Below are positions 23,675-31,936 of a stretch of DNA of 64,000 nt, piece after piece (the first letter of the stretch is position 1; every line of letters begins with the position of its first letter). The DNA is taken from positions 46,139 through 110,138 of the IMG/VR virus record IMGVR_UViG_3300030110_003801; one strand, 5' to 3'. A program made the position numbers and the translations under genes. Source of the stretch: a virus. The notes beneath the pieces were generated by a model. It searched no databases. It was not told the DNA's origin and saw nothing but the letters and a program-made list of their open reading frames with translations.

Positions 23675-25798
23675 TTATCCTTTTAAACGTTCTTTTAATA
23701 CAGTCTCTTTCATCCTGTTTTGATGACCTTGTTCAGAGCTTTGTGCAAGTCTCTGACCTTTCATTTGTTCTTCAGCCATTTTCATTTGCTGTTGTTGTTG
23801 CATCATTTGCTGTTGGCTTTGCGCCCTTGCCTGCTCTTGCTGTTGCATAGCTTGCATTTCAGCTCCCTGTCGTTCCTTATTTCTCTTATCTATAATTCTC
23901 TTTAACTTTCTTATTGCATAATCTACGTCTTTAGAATCTCTTATAAAGTCTAAAGCATCAGATATATTTATTTCTTTAGTTTGGATAGCCGCAGTTAGCA
24001 TTTCTTGGAACTGCCTAGCTTCACTTAACATAGGAGGAATGACCTCTATGAAAACACCATAATCGTTTAGGTGTAGGTCAATATCACTGTTAAGAAAATC
24101 TACAGCCGAATCCCCAATTATAGGAGCAAAAATATCCTTGTCGTGTCCGTAAGTTATCTTTACAAGACCCGCAAGATTATTCATTATCTCTTCGCTAAAA
24201 GCGTTAAAAGCAGAGAACATTGGCTCTGTAGATGTTTGTGAAGACATTATTGCCGACTGCGTAACACCTACGGCTTGTGAGGCGGGAGTGTTACCCATTC
24301 TTTCAGCATTAATACCCGAAACCTCATTCATCTCTTCGTCAATCATTCGGCTAAAAGTAATGTACTGACCAATAGATTGAGAAAGAGTCATGTCAAACTC
24401 ATTAAAAGCTTGACCGGGCGAATGAATTCCATCCTTTTTAGAATTGTAAACACCTATACCTGAAGTCTTTAGGTAATAAAGTACTTCTTCTATATTCCAC
24501 CCTTCAGGAATCTGAGAGATGTCATACATAAATCCTTTAGAGCCTGCTCTGTTCATAGCTAACTGCATGTTATACAGAGCTATATTCTTGAACTTTTGAA
24601 GACCCTTCATTAGGTCAACTTTAGACACGCTTTTGTTATTGGTAAAACCATGACAAAGCGAGGAGTAGGAGGATTTTGTGTCGTATATATCATCGACACT
24701 TCTTGGCATATTCTCCCTAAAACCAAAATTCCGCACCACGCAACCTCCTATAAGAGAACCCTTTCTCCAAGCTTTAATATCCTTTTGGACACAATCTTTT
24801 CCTTTGTAGTTATCTTTAACCTTTTTATAGTGTTCGTTTCCGAATTTATCTACTGACTTTTTACGCTTAAGCCTCTTAGTATCAAGCCATTCTGCGTGAA
24901 AAACCAATACCTTCATGTCACTGCCCGATCCGGTGACATATTCTAAGGTTGTTTCAGAGCTATTGTTCAAAAAGTTATTGACTTCGCTTGAGCCTACGTT
25001 TTGTATCTCTTCAACTTCTTTTTTAGTAAGGTTATATATTTGTTTAGCGTCTGCTAATGGAATGTATTGTATCTCTCCGAATCGAGTGCTGTCTGAAAGG
25101 AAATCATCTTTACAGCTTTCATCAAAGACCATGTATCTTGGGTCAATTCTTCTGTATGTTGGTAGTCCGTTTATTATTTCTGTTTTAACAAAACACCTAC
25201 CTGTTATGATTAAATCTTTGTAAACGTCTAACCTAACCATTTCCCACTTGTACTTCCTGATTAAGTATCTTAAAGCCGCCTCCATAACTAATTCCGACTT
25301 CCCTTTGTACTCGGTAGCCATAAAATCATCAAGCTCCTCTTCAGTCTCAGGCAGGTTTTCCACGGGAGCAGTAGGCAAACCCGAAGCAAACTCTAACTCT
25401 TCCAAGTCTTCTTTAATATGAATTTTACCTAGCTTTTGATTTCTTATTTTTAGCTTTTCAGCTATAGCGTCTTTATTTATAGCTTTAGCTTGCACTTGAA
25501 ATCCTTTGGCACTTAACTCGCCAATAAGGGTATCTACTTTAACTCTAATCTTGTTGTAATTAATCCAAATAGCAGGAAGAGTGTCGCCATTGTCGGATTC
25601 TTGTAGGAAGTTTACTTCTTCAGTGGTTTGGGTTCCATCATAAAAATCATAAGACTCTTGCATAGTCCTATAAGAGAACTCATAACGCCCATCTACAGCG
25701 TCGTTAATAATCCCTTTGATAAAATCTTTGTGCCACTGCTCGTCTTTCTTTGAGTCAGGTAAAGATAAATCAGGGTACCCGTCTGAGAATCTACCCAT
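23675..25798 (-). CDS. Portal protein
   Basis: 707 aa, the usual size of podovirus (P22-type) portals. N-terminal helices (DKKDEQWHKDFIKGIINDAV), a segment around SYDFYDGTQTTEEV, a wing and stem region with INYNKIRVKVDTLIGELSAKG, and a long Gln/Met-rich C-terminal barrel helix (MQAMQQQEQARAQSQQQM). Assigned from size, that layout and its place between terminase and scaffold genes. It forms the dodecameric DNA gate. Confidence 0.8.
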   Translation of the reverse strand: MGRFSDGYPDLSLPDSKKDEQWHKDFIKGIINDAVDGRYEFSYRTMQESYDFYDGTQTTEEVNFLQESDNGDTLPAIWINYNKIRVKVDTLIGELSAKGFQVQAKAINKDAIAEKLKIRNQKLGKIHIKEDLEELEFASGLPTAPVENLPETEEELDDFMATEYKGKSELVMEAALRYLIRKYKWEMVRLDVYKDLIITGRCFVKTEIINGLPTYRRIDPRYMVFDESCKDDFLSDSTRFGEIQYIPLADAKQIYNLTKKEVEEIQNVGSSEVNNFLNNSSETTLEYVTGSGSDMKVLVFHAEWLDTKRLKRKKSVDKFGNEHYKKVKDNYKGKDCVQKDIKAWRKGSLIGGCVVRNFGFRENMPRSVDDIYDTKSSYSSLCHGFTNNKSVSKVDLMKGLQKFKNIALYNMQLAMNRAGSKGFMYDISQIPEGWNIEEVLYYLKTSGIGVYNSKKDGIHSPGQAFNEFDMTLSQSIGQYITFSRMIDEEMNEVSGINAERMGNTPASQAVGVTQSAIMSSQTSTEPMFSAFNAFSEEIMNNLAGLVKITYGHDKDIFAPIIGDSAVDFLNSDIDLHLNDYGVFIEVIPPMLSEARQFQEMLTAAIQTKEINISDALDFIRDSKDVDYAIRKLKRIIDKRNKERQGAEMQAMQQQEQARAQSQQQMMQQQQQMKMAEEQMKGQRLAQSSEQGHQNRMKETVLKERLKG

Positions 25799-25856
25799 TA
25801 TGTAAAAGCCTTTTCAAGTGAGGAATTTCAAAAAAGAAATTCGTTACAATATACAA

Positions 25857-27752
25857 TTACTTTTTAACTCTAACAAGTCTGCCGTTTATTTTCCTAATTC
25901 TAGTCTTAGGAAGCGCCCTAGCTATCTCTTCTTTAGAAAAATTCTTTTGGTAAGAATCCTCTAAAGACACTAATAGCCAACCAAATGCGATAGCACGGTC
26001 AGTATTGCTTTCTCCGTATACGAGAAATTCTTCAAGTAGTTCCTTGTCGGGTATTAAATCACAAAAATCATCTGTGTAATGATTGATGCACCTCTCCATT
26101 TCTCTTGTAGATTGAACGGTTTTTCTTACTCCTAATTGTTTAGACTGTATCTTATTAAGCTTATTTATTGCAACAGGCTCAGGCTTAAGTAGGTACAAGT
26201 ACCCTGTGTCTTCATAATACTTAATCATTCCAAACCTGTTATTCTCTATGAGTATCTTTGGGGAGTTGTAATACAGCAAAGCCATAATGGACTGTTCGTA
26301 GTAATCATTGACTCTTTCAGGTCTATCAGTATATCCAAAAACTATCTTTGGAGGTCTTGTTCCTTTTTGATGGGAGCCAATATACATAGATAACTTAGAC
26401 GCTCCTTTCTGAACAAAGTCATGGTCTGCGGGGTCACAACCTGCCTCATACTCCAAAGAAGAGTTTGGCTCTTCATAGATAATACACTGACCTGATTTAT
26501 CGTAATGACTGTTTGGTTCAAAGACAACTTTAGGTTCGCTTTGATTACCCCACCTAAACCTTCCTATCTTACTGAAAGAATCTTTTTCTTCCAAAGAACT
26601 AAGTTGTTGGGAAATCTTAATCATGTTACCGATTCCTGTACCGCCTTTAGATATAAAAGCCTCTTCAGCCCACAATGGATACTGTTGCTTAAACTCTAAA
26701 AGTTTTTTGGCGTTATCAAGCTTGGCAAGTTTAACTCTTTCTTTAAGAATCCATTTAACTGCGCCTTTAATATCGTCGTTTCCGTCTTTTTGAGACATAA
26801 GACCTGCCCAACCCGGAAAGAAGAATCTGACTAAATCGTATATCTCATAATTCTTCCAAAACTCTTTTTGACCTACTCCAACTTTTGTTTGCTCTCCTGC
26901 TGTACCAAATAAAACAGGAATACCAACTCTTTTCGTTTCCTCCATAAGCGTGGGGACTCCCATAGACCAAATGGTTTCTATATTGGAAATCTTACCTACC
27001 TCATCAACAACCATCTTACCTATCTGCTCTCCCTCAAAGCAAGAGTCCGTTGGAGCTTTACAATAGATTTCAGATTCGTTTCCGGATAAAGTCCTTTGCC
27101 CTAAAGCGTCCTCGTCCTTTCTAGCAAGTACAAACGTTTCCTGTGTTTTAGAAGAGAATGGGTGTTTTAAGAATGTTGGTAGCCGTTCATACATCTGATA
27201 AACCTTAGTCATCAAATCTTTGGCTGACGTTTCATCTTTAGATGTCATTCCAACTCTAAAGCCTTCTTTGAACAAAGCATCGTGTAAAGAATCAGCGGCT
27301 TGTTTCCAAGAGTAACCTCCTCGCCTTCTCTTAACGCAAATAATACCTTGTCCTTGATTGTATTCACCCCACTCACAGCTTTCTAGTATATGATACCAAA
27401 TAATATCGCTAACCCTAAAATCCGGTCTAATGAATCCTCCTGAAATGTTTTTTATAGAGCAGAAATGGTAATAGAAGTACATCTTACCCGGAATACCATC
27501 GTGTCCTTGCTCACACCTACGAAGAAGTTCAAATTCCCACTTTTTTTTAAGCAGGTCGTTAGAGAATTTTATTTGAACACCCTTGCTATCGTAGAATTTA
27601 TTGTTATTCCAATGTCTTTTGTAAAGACCTTTAGTCCAACGAGGAAAATATTTTTCGGCTTCATTAACGTAATTGTCAATGTCCTCTTCAGATTTTATTT
27701 TTGGCAGGTCGTAGTACTGATACTTCCAACCTTTATCAACTTGAAAGTTCAT
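25857..27752 (-). CDS. terL: Terminase large subunit
   Basis: 631 aa. ATPase: an atypical Walker A in CVKRRRGGYSWKQA (about 140-153, Gly-Gly-Tyr-Ser instead of GKS/T) and Walker B KMVVDEVG near 247. Nuclease part: GCDPADHD near 437, ILIENNRFG around 500 and FCDLIPD near 560 carry the acidic residues of an RNase H fold. Packages DNA through the portal. The start overlaps the upstream 180-aa gene by 17 bases. The unusual P-loop is known in several large terminase lineages, but I could not confirm which one. Confidence 0.9.
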   Translation of the reverse strand: MNFQVDKGWKYQYYDLPKIKSEEDIDNYVNEAEKYFPRWTKGLYKRHWNNNKFYDSKGVQIKFSNDLLKKKWEFELLRRCEQGHDGIPGKMYFYYHFCSIKNISGGFIRPDFRVSDIIWYHILESCEWGEYNQGQGIICVKRRRGGYSWKQAADSLHDALFKEGFRVGMTSKDETSAKDLMTKVYQMYERLPTFLKHPFSSKTQETFVLARKDEDALGQRTLSGNESEIYCKAPTDSCFEGEQIGKMVVDEVGKISNIETIWSMGVPTLMEETKRVGIPVLFGTAGEQTKVGVGQKEFWKNYEIYDLVRFFFPGWAGLMSQKDGNDDIKGAVKWILKERVKLAKLDNAKKLLEFKQQYPLWAEEAFISKGGTGIGNMIKISQQLSSLEEKDSFSKIGRFRWGNQSEPKVVFEPNSHYDKSGQCIIYEEPNSSLEYEAGCDPADHDFVQKGASKLSMYIGSHQKGTRPPKIVFGYTDRPERVNDYYEQSIMALLYYNSPKILIENNRFGMIKYYEDTGYLYLLKPEPVAINKLNKIQSKQLGVRKTVQSTREMERCINHYTDDFCDLIPDKELLEEFLVYGESNTDRAIAFGWLLVSLEDSYQKNFSKEEIARALPKTRIRKINGRLVRVKK

Positions 27753-28278
27753 CTTTCATTTTTTTAGTTTCCATATACAGCTCTAAGGCTGTTTTTGGCG
27801 TTCCTTCTTCGTCTGATTCAAACTTCTCTCTGTATCCGACTATTTCCTCTAACTCTTTTATTCTCTTTGCGTGAGACGGCATTTTATCGAAAACCTTTAT
27901 CGCCCTATCCTCTTCTCTGTCTGTCTTGTTCTTTTTCTTTAACTGCTCCCTCCACTCATCCATTTGTGCCTTCATAGCAATAAGGGACTCCATATCCTCA
28001 TCATACTGAATCTCTACATACTTAGATATCCCTTTTTTAAGGACATTTTTGTGCCTGCTAAAGAAAGTGCCTATAGTGGATTTGTTTATGTACTCTAAAG
28101 AAATTAGAACTTGCTCCTTCCTTTGTTCAAATGGAAGACGTGAGTAAGGAGAGAAGTAGTCGTACATCAAAACTATGTACTTCATAACCTTGTCGCTACA
28201 ACTCTTAAACTCAGGTATAGCGTCAATACTGTCGTTTACCTCTCTTATTTTTTTTCCGTGAACTACTTTGAATATCAT
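27736..28278 (-). CDS. Hypothetical protein preceding terminase, possible small subunit
   Basis: 180 aa, helical and charged (MKAQMDEWREQLKKKNKTDREED; MPSHAKRIKELEEIVGYREK). It overlaps terL by 17 bases, the place where small terminase subunits often lie, but has no clear DNA-binding helix-turn-helix. It might instead be a Bacteroidetes phage protein of unknown role. Confidence 0.5.
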   Translation of the reverse strand: MIFKVVHGKKIREVNDSIDAIPEFKSCSDKVMKYIVLMYDYFSPYSRLPFEQRKEQVLISLEYINKSTIGTFFSRHKNVLKKGISKYVEIQYDEDMESLIAMKAQMDEWREQLKKKNKTDREEDRAIKVFDKMPSHAKRIKELEEIVGYREKFESDEEGTPKTALELYMETKKMKDELSS

Positions 28279-28571
28279 TTCTTAACCGTATGGAACATTT
28301 GTTTAGACCAAGACCAAGCAATATCTAGCTTACAGATATTTATGATTGCGTAAACAATAACCATTGGAAGAATAGGTGTTAGCAAAAACCAAAAAACCCT
28401 TTTAGCTTTCTTTGTTGGAATGCTATCGTAGAAATATTTTAATCTCTTCGGTAGAGATAGAGAAAGGAATTTTCTTTTTTCATCATTTAATTGATAAATT
28501 TTTTCCTGTCTGATTTGGTCTTCACCCTTGGTAGCCATTCTAGCTAACGCTCTTGCTTGTTTTCTTTCCAT
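28275..28571 (-). CDS. Single-pass membrane protein, 98 aa
   Basis: Basic N-terminal half (MERKQARALARMATKGEDQIRQEK) and one hydrophobic stretch (VFWFLLTPILPMVIVYAIINI) near residues 59-79, followed by a short tail. Overlaps the downstream 180-aa gene by 4 bases. No family assigned. Confidence 0.55.
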   Translation of the reverse strand: MERKQARALARMATKGEDQIRQEKIYQLNDEKRKFLSLSLPKRLKYFYDSIPTKKAKRVFWFLLTPILPMVIVYAIINICKLDIAWSWSKQMFHTVKK

Positions 28572-28598
28572 TTGTTTCTTGTTTTATAGTCCTTAGAC

Positions 28599-28856
28599 TT
28601 ACTTCATTGACTTTTTGCCTCTACACTTCCACTTTTTTCTTGATAGAGCGTTAGCGCAAGGCGGTTTTTTACACTTCTTAATCTTAGCAGACCTAGCACA
28701 GTAAGCATCACCTTTCGCAGTTCCGGGACGAATTCTATCTCCACCGCTTTTAGCTTTACCTGCTTGACCATAAGAAACTTTTCTTGTTCTTCCTGATTTA
28801 GTCTTAACTACTTTTACAAATCTCTTACCTTTTGCAGGTTTTTTCTTGGTAGCCAT
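28599..28856 (-). CDS. Basic Cys-containing phage protein (DUF6321-like)
   Basis: 85 aa with a Lys-rich start and the segment KGDAYCARSAKIKKC..PPCANALSRKKWKCRGKKS. That motif, four Cys within a basic context, recurs in many marine tailed phages (remembered as DUF6321). Possibly a small metal-binding, DNA-contacting protein. Found just upstream of terminase-region genes. Confidence 0.6.
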   Translation of the reverse strand: MATKKKPAKGKRFVKVVKTKSGRTRKVSYGQAGKAKSGGDRIRPGTAKGDAYCARSAKIKKCKKPPCANALSRKKWKCRGKKSMK

Positions 28857-28859
28857 AAG

Positions 28860-29177
28860 TTATTTTTTAGTTGTACGTTTTCGTTTTCTTACAGTGCTAT
28901 TCTTTCCATTCCTAGCCCTGTTCTTACTTGCTTTTTCCATACCTCTAAATCCCTTACCACCTGACTTATGGGAGGCGTCTAATCCGTCTTTATTTCCATA
29001 AGTACCATTTTTCCTGTTAAAGGCATTCGCTTCAACTCGTTTCTTAACTGCCGACCTTTTCTTGTTGTACCTCTTATCGTACTCGGCTTTCTTTTTTCTA
29101 GCTTCAGGATTAGCAGCGTAATATCTTGCACTCTTCGACTGCCCCGTTCTCTTACCTGCTAATGTATTCCTTGCCAT
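28860..29177 (-). CDS. Basic low-complexity protein, 105 aa
   Basis: Arg/Lys/Gly/Asn-rich: AGKRTGQSKSARYYAANPEARKKK, NAFNRKNGTYGNKDGLDASH, then a highly basic end (RKRKRTTKK). The AANPEARKKKAEYDK segment resembles short DNA-contact motifs of phage homing or HNH-associated proteins. Three bases separate it from the previous gene. Function unknown. Confidence 0.6.
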   Translation of the reverse strand: MARNTLAGKRTGQSKSARYYAANPEARKKKAEYDKRYNKKRSAVKKRVEANAFNRKNGTYGNKDGLDASHKSGGKGFRGMEKASKNRARNGKNSTVRKRKRTTKK

Positions 29178-29183
29178 AATGAT

Positions 29184-29408
29184 TTATTTTACGCCACAAG
29201 ATAAGGATTTATCCTTTTCCTTGGTAAGATATACCGTAGGCATATCGTAAACTCTTTCGGCTTTTCTAACTTTATAGCCTTTATCAAAGTGAGTATCTAG
29301 GAAAAAAACAAAATCTTCTATCTTACGAAAAACAATCCTCATAGTCATATCCCGACCATCGGGGTGTACTACGTTGATTATTCTTCTTTTATATTTGCTC
29401 TTAGACAT
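29184..29408 (-). CDS. Small basic protein, 74 aa
   Basis: Start placed at ATG 29408 (MSKSKYKRRIINV); a longer frame from 29429 adds seven residues. Beta-rich (TMRIVFRKIEDFVFFLDTHF; MPTVYLTKEKD). No family recognised. Confidence 0.55.
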   Translation of the reverse strand: MSKSKYKRRIINVVHPDGRDMTMRIVFRKIEDFVFFLDTHFDKGYKVRKAERVYDMPTVYLTKEKDKSLSCGVK

Positions 29409-29442
29409 ATCAATTAACTTAATATACAAAAATTGTTATTTA

Positions 29443-29685
29443 CTAATCCACAATTTCTTGGTTAAAATCACGTAACTTTTCTAAGTCATCTTCAGCAACA
29501 TCTTCTTGTTTAGGAATATCTACCCAACCAATAGCATTTTCTTCTTTACTAAAAAGCAACGCTTTTTTTTTGCTCACGTCTATAAGGGTTATAACGACCC
29601 CAACGTTAATAAGGTTCACTATATCCGACAGTTTTACCTCGTCTGTCCACCTGACAGCTCCCGAAACATAATTAATTATATACAT
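29443..29685 (-). CDS. Hypothetical protein, 80 aa
   Basis: Begins MYIINYVSGAVRWTDEVKL, a beta-rich body, and an acidic end (PKQEDVAEDDLEKLRDFNQEIVD). Two bases from the GroES-like gene. Unknown function. Confidence 0.55.
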   Translation of the reverse strand: MYIINYVSGAVRWTDEVKLSDIVNLINVGVVITLIDVSKKKALLFSKEENAIGWVDIPKQEDVAEDDLEKLRDFNQEIVD

Positions 29686-29687
29686 CT

Positions 29688-30119
29688 TTACTTGTTTAAT
29701 GGTCCTAATGTTGTTGAATTGACTTCTACCTTAGCCTCTGTAGCAACAAAATCTTCAGGCTTGGCTCCATCTCTATAAACACCGAGAATCCAATTTTGGA
29801 AAATCTGTGCATACTCTTTCGTGTTCCCCTTATCATCTTTCATAATCAAAGGGTATCCTGTTTGCTGACCCAAGATTACAAAATCCCCGGGACGCACATT
29901 CACACACTCAGGACCGACTTTTAACACCTCATACGCTAAATCGTCCTCTGTGATAGACCTAGCTCCTTTTTTAGCCTCTTCAGGAATCAATATACCCGAA
30001 TCAGTAACGTCCTTAACTTCGTGCATCTTAACTACAATCCCGTCGTGAAGAGGGTGGTAGCTGTCTAGTGTTTGGTTATAGCCATTGTGCTTAATACCAA
30101 CTAATGAATACTTACTCAT
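29688..30119 (-). CDS. groES: GroES-like co-chaperonin
   Basis: 143 aa. PLHDGIVVKMHEVKDVTDSGILIPEEAKKG (about 23-52) reproduces the start of GroES/Cpn10 with its mobile loop, followed by YEVLKVGP...VRPGDFVILGQQTG and the terminal WILGVY strand. Longer than GroES (about 95 aa) with extra N- and C-terminal parts, like phage versions such as T4 gp31. It probably replaces the host co-chaperonin to help GroEL fold the capsid protein. Transcribed ahead of the packaging genes. Confidence 0.8.
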   Translation of the reverse strand: MSKYSLVGIKHNGYNQTLDSYHPLHDGIVVKMHEVKDVTDSGILIPEEAKKGARSITEDDLAYEVLKVGPECVNVRPGDFVILGQQTGYPLIMKDDKGNTKEYAQIFQNWILGVYRDGAKPEDFVATEAKVEVNSTTLGPLNK

Positions 30120-30143
30120 ATCTATTTATTTAAAATTTACTTA

Positions 30144-30299
30144 CTAAAACGGAAGGTCCTCTAACAACATTTTAACATCGTGCGCTAAATCCCTCTCGTA
30201 ACTCGTTGCATCTCCAACCTCTACCAAATCATCAAACCCAACTGTTGGCGGTTCAACTTTATCGGCATTTGGTCTGTATATAACTATCAAATTCTCCAT
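30144..30299 (-). CDS. Small protein with SSB-type PF tail, 51 aa
   Basis: ATG 30299, TAG ending at 30144. Acidic, with a possible small beta body (MENLIVIYRPNADK) and a final LLEDLPF, which matches the C-terminal tip of SSB and of four other proteins here. Too short to hold an OB fold; it could bind SSB-interacting host proteins. Confidence 0.55.
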   Translation of the reverse strand: MENLIVIYRPNADKVEPPTVGFDDLVEVGDATSYERDLAHDVKMLLEDLPF

Positions 30300-30336
30300 A
30301 TCTTAACTAGATGCGGCAGCATCTCGACGCAAATTT

Positions 30337-30591
30337 TTAACCCCTCTTAAGGTACAAATTATCCAATCCATCACCCTTATCAGGGTCTATCCAATAAACA
30401 CGGTCGTTCTTCTTAGTGTCCATGAACAGCTTTGCTACCAAATTCTTAACTCTGTGCATCTTGCCCGACAAATTTACAAAACGGCTATCTGTAGTAAGGA
30501 CTTTTCCATGCTTATTCCTTATCCTACCCAAAGAAGACACCCAATACGTACCATAGGGTATCCACACCTCAACCTTCGTTATATCTATCAT
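30337..30591 (-). CDS. Degenerate NUMOD4/HNH homing-endonuclease-like protein
   Basis: 84 aa. The layout VSSLGRIRNKHGKVL, RVKNLVAKLFM and IDPDKGDGLDNLYL parallels NUMOD4 plus HNH enzymes (V.NLGRV..., VHRLVA..F, HIDG.K.NN...NLEW), but the HNH histidines are missing: the place of NHIDG reads YWIDP. So the cutting site is lost although the DNA-binding part is retained; it may serve as a regulator, or be a relic. First minus-strand gene after the control region. Confidence 0.55.
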   Translation of the reverse strand: MIDITKVEVWIPYGTYWVSSLGRIRNKHGKVLTTDSRFVNLSGKMHRVKNLVAKLFMDTKKNDRVYWIDPDKGDGLDNLYLKRG

Positions 30592-31310
30592 TTCGGCAAA
30601 ATTTAGAAAACTATAACTGTAAATAAGAGACCCTTATAGCATTTCTATTTACACTAAGTTAAAAATTATTCACACTAAACCCAAAATATAGCGGTTTTTT
30701 CTCAATATCCACCCCAAACACCCCATAAGTACCCCTCTTTTTGAAGCGCCACCCCTTTCGCATACAGGGCATTTCTAAGACATCTTTATCTCAAACATGT
30801 ACTACGACAACCAAATCGACTAGAAGTAAGCAGGGCAGGGTTTTAGAATAAATCTCACGAGGGGGGTAATAATATTTATTATTTGCATTGGCGCGCGAAT
30901 CGAAAGGCGGTGGGGTGTTTTTCAGCTCAAAATTGGGTCCCATTAAAAAAATGTTTCCTCAATACCCTAATGTTTACAATACTTTGCGGAGTATAACAAT
31001 ACAAAACGTTTCCATAATAGTGATAGTAATATAGTACTCAATAACCGTATTTCTATTTAACATAATAAGTATTATAAGAAACGGCTTTTTAACATAACCC
31101 TTTGAAAACTAGGCAATTAATCAAAATTGTTTATCAATTAAGCCGAAAACCTAAACAAATTGACCGTTTTTTTTAATCTGTTTTTATTTCGCTTCAGTTA
31201 GGTTATCATTTTTTAACCCTTTATTTGTTGCCCACCAAAAACGGAAATTTCAAAACGTGTTGTTTCTTGCTTCTTATTCTCTTAATAGGTTAATAGTGTT
31301 TTATTGTGTG

Positions 31311-31388
31311 AAACGGTAACGGAAACGGAAACGAAAAACAGGAGCTAAAACAAGAGCTAAAACAGGAGCTAAAAACAGGAGCTAAAAA
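31311..31388. repeat. Tandem short repeats: AACGGA units and four AGGAGCTAAAA units
   Basis: 31311-31333 holds consecutive AACGGT, AACGGA, AAACGGA, AAACGA units. 31338-31388 holds four adjacent copies of C(A)AGGAGCTAAAA(A), with the second copy changed to AAGAGCT. They lie in the gene-free region and may be binding sites or slippage products. Confidence 0.7.
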
Positions 31389-31616
31389 GCCCATAAATAA
31401 AAAAAATGATATATAAAAGAAAAACGTAAAAAAAAATATCAATTTTGCGCCTAATCGATTAACTAAGTTTTTTAATACTAGGATAAGCAAGAGTTAAAAA
31501 AAGTGCGTTAAAATGGCTTAAAATGAGTTTTAGATATTTTTACAAATTTTGTCATGTTAATTTTTTTTATTATACGCATGCGGGCGTTTCTATATTAAAA
31601 AAAGGTATTTTGCTCT

Positions 31617-31817
31617 TAACTACTTGATAATCAATAACTTGCAAATAACCAATAAAGCTAACTAATTGATTTATAGTAAGTTAGCATTTCACCACTATCA
31701 TCAAAAAAAACGTTTCCCCTTGTAACTACTTGAAAAACAGACAGTTAACCAACTAAAAAATTTAACCAAAAAAAAAGTGAAAAAAAATTAAAAAAAATTT
31801 TACTTGTAACTAATTGA
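31617..31817 (+). repeat. Four iteron-like direct repeats TAACTA(A/C)TTGA
   Basis: Copies at 31617-31627, 31659-31669, 31723-31733 and 31807-31817, all in the same orientation and set 42, 64 and 84 bases apart. A reverse element (CAAGTAGTTA) occurs at about 31822-31831. Repeats like these in an A/T-rich gene-free region resemble initiator binding sites of an origin; this has not been shown. Confidence 0.5.
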
Positions 31818-31936
31818 AAAACAAGTAGTTATAAATAAGAAGTAAAAAAAAATGATGGAAACGAAAAAAAAGTTTTGTTTTATCGAAAGTAATGACGTAG
31901 ATTTGTAGAAGACAAAAACATATAACCCCAATGAAA

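Larger units (their letters stand above)
30592..31930. promoter_or_regulatory. Divergent AT-rich gene-free region, candidate control region or origin
   Basis: No credible gene over about 1.3 kb between the leftward late genes and the rightward early arm B. The stretch holds C-rich patches (30.70-30.77 kb), a G-run (30.86 kb), AATAATA/TATTATT hairpin (about 30.87 kb), CGCATGCG palindrome near 31.58 kb, tandem repeats and iteron-like motifs (listed separately) and long A/T tracts. This is where promoters for both directions and perhaps a replication origin would be expected. No single promoter could be defined. Confidence 0.5.

Noticed and set aside
31338-31388. Short tandem repeats resembling a CRISPR array
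   Set aside because: Units of about 12 bases are adjacent without spacers, and no cas genes are present.
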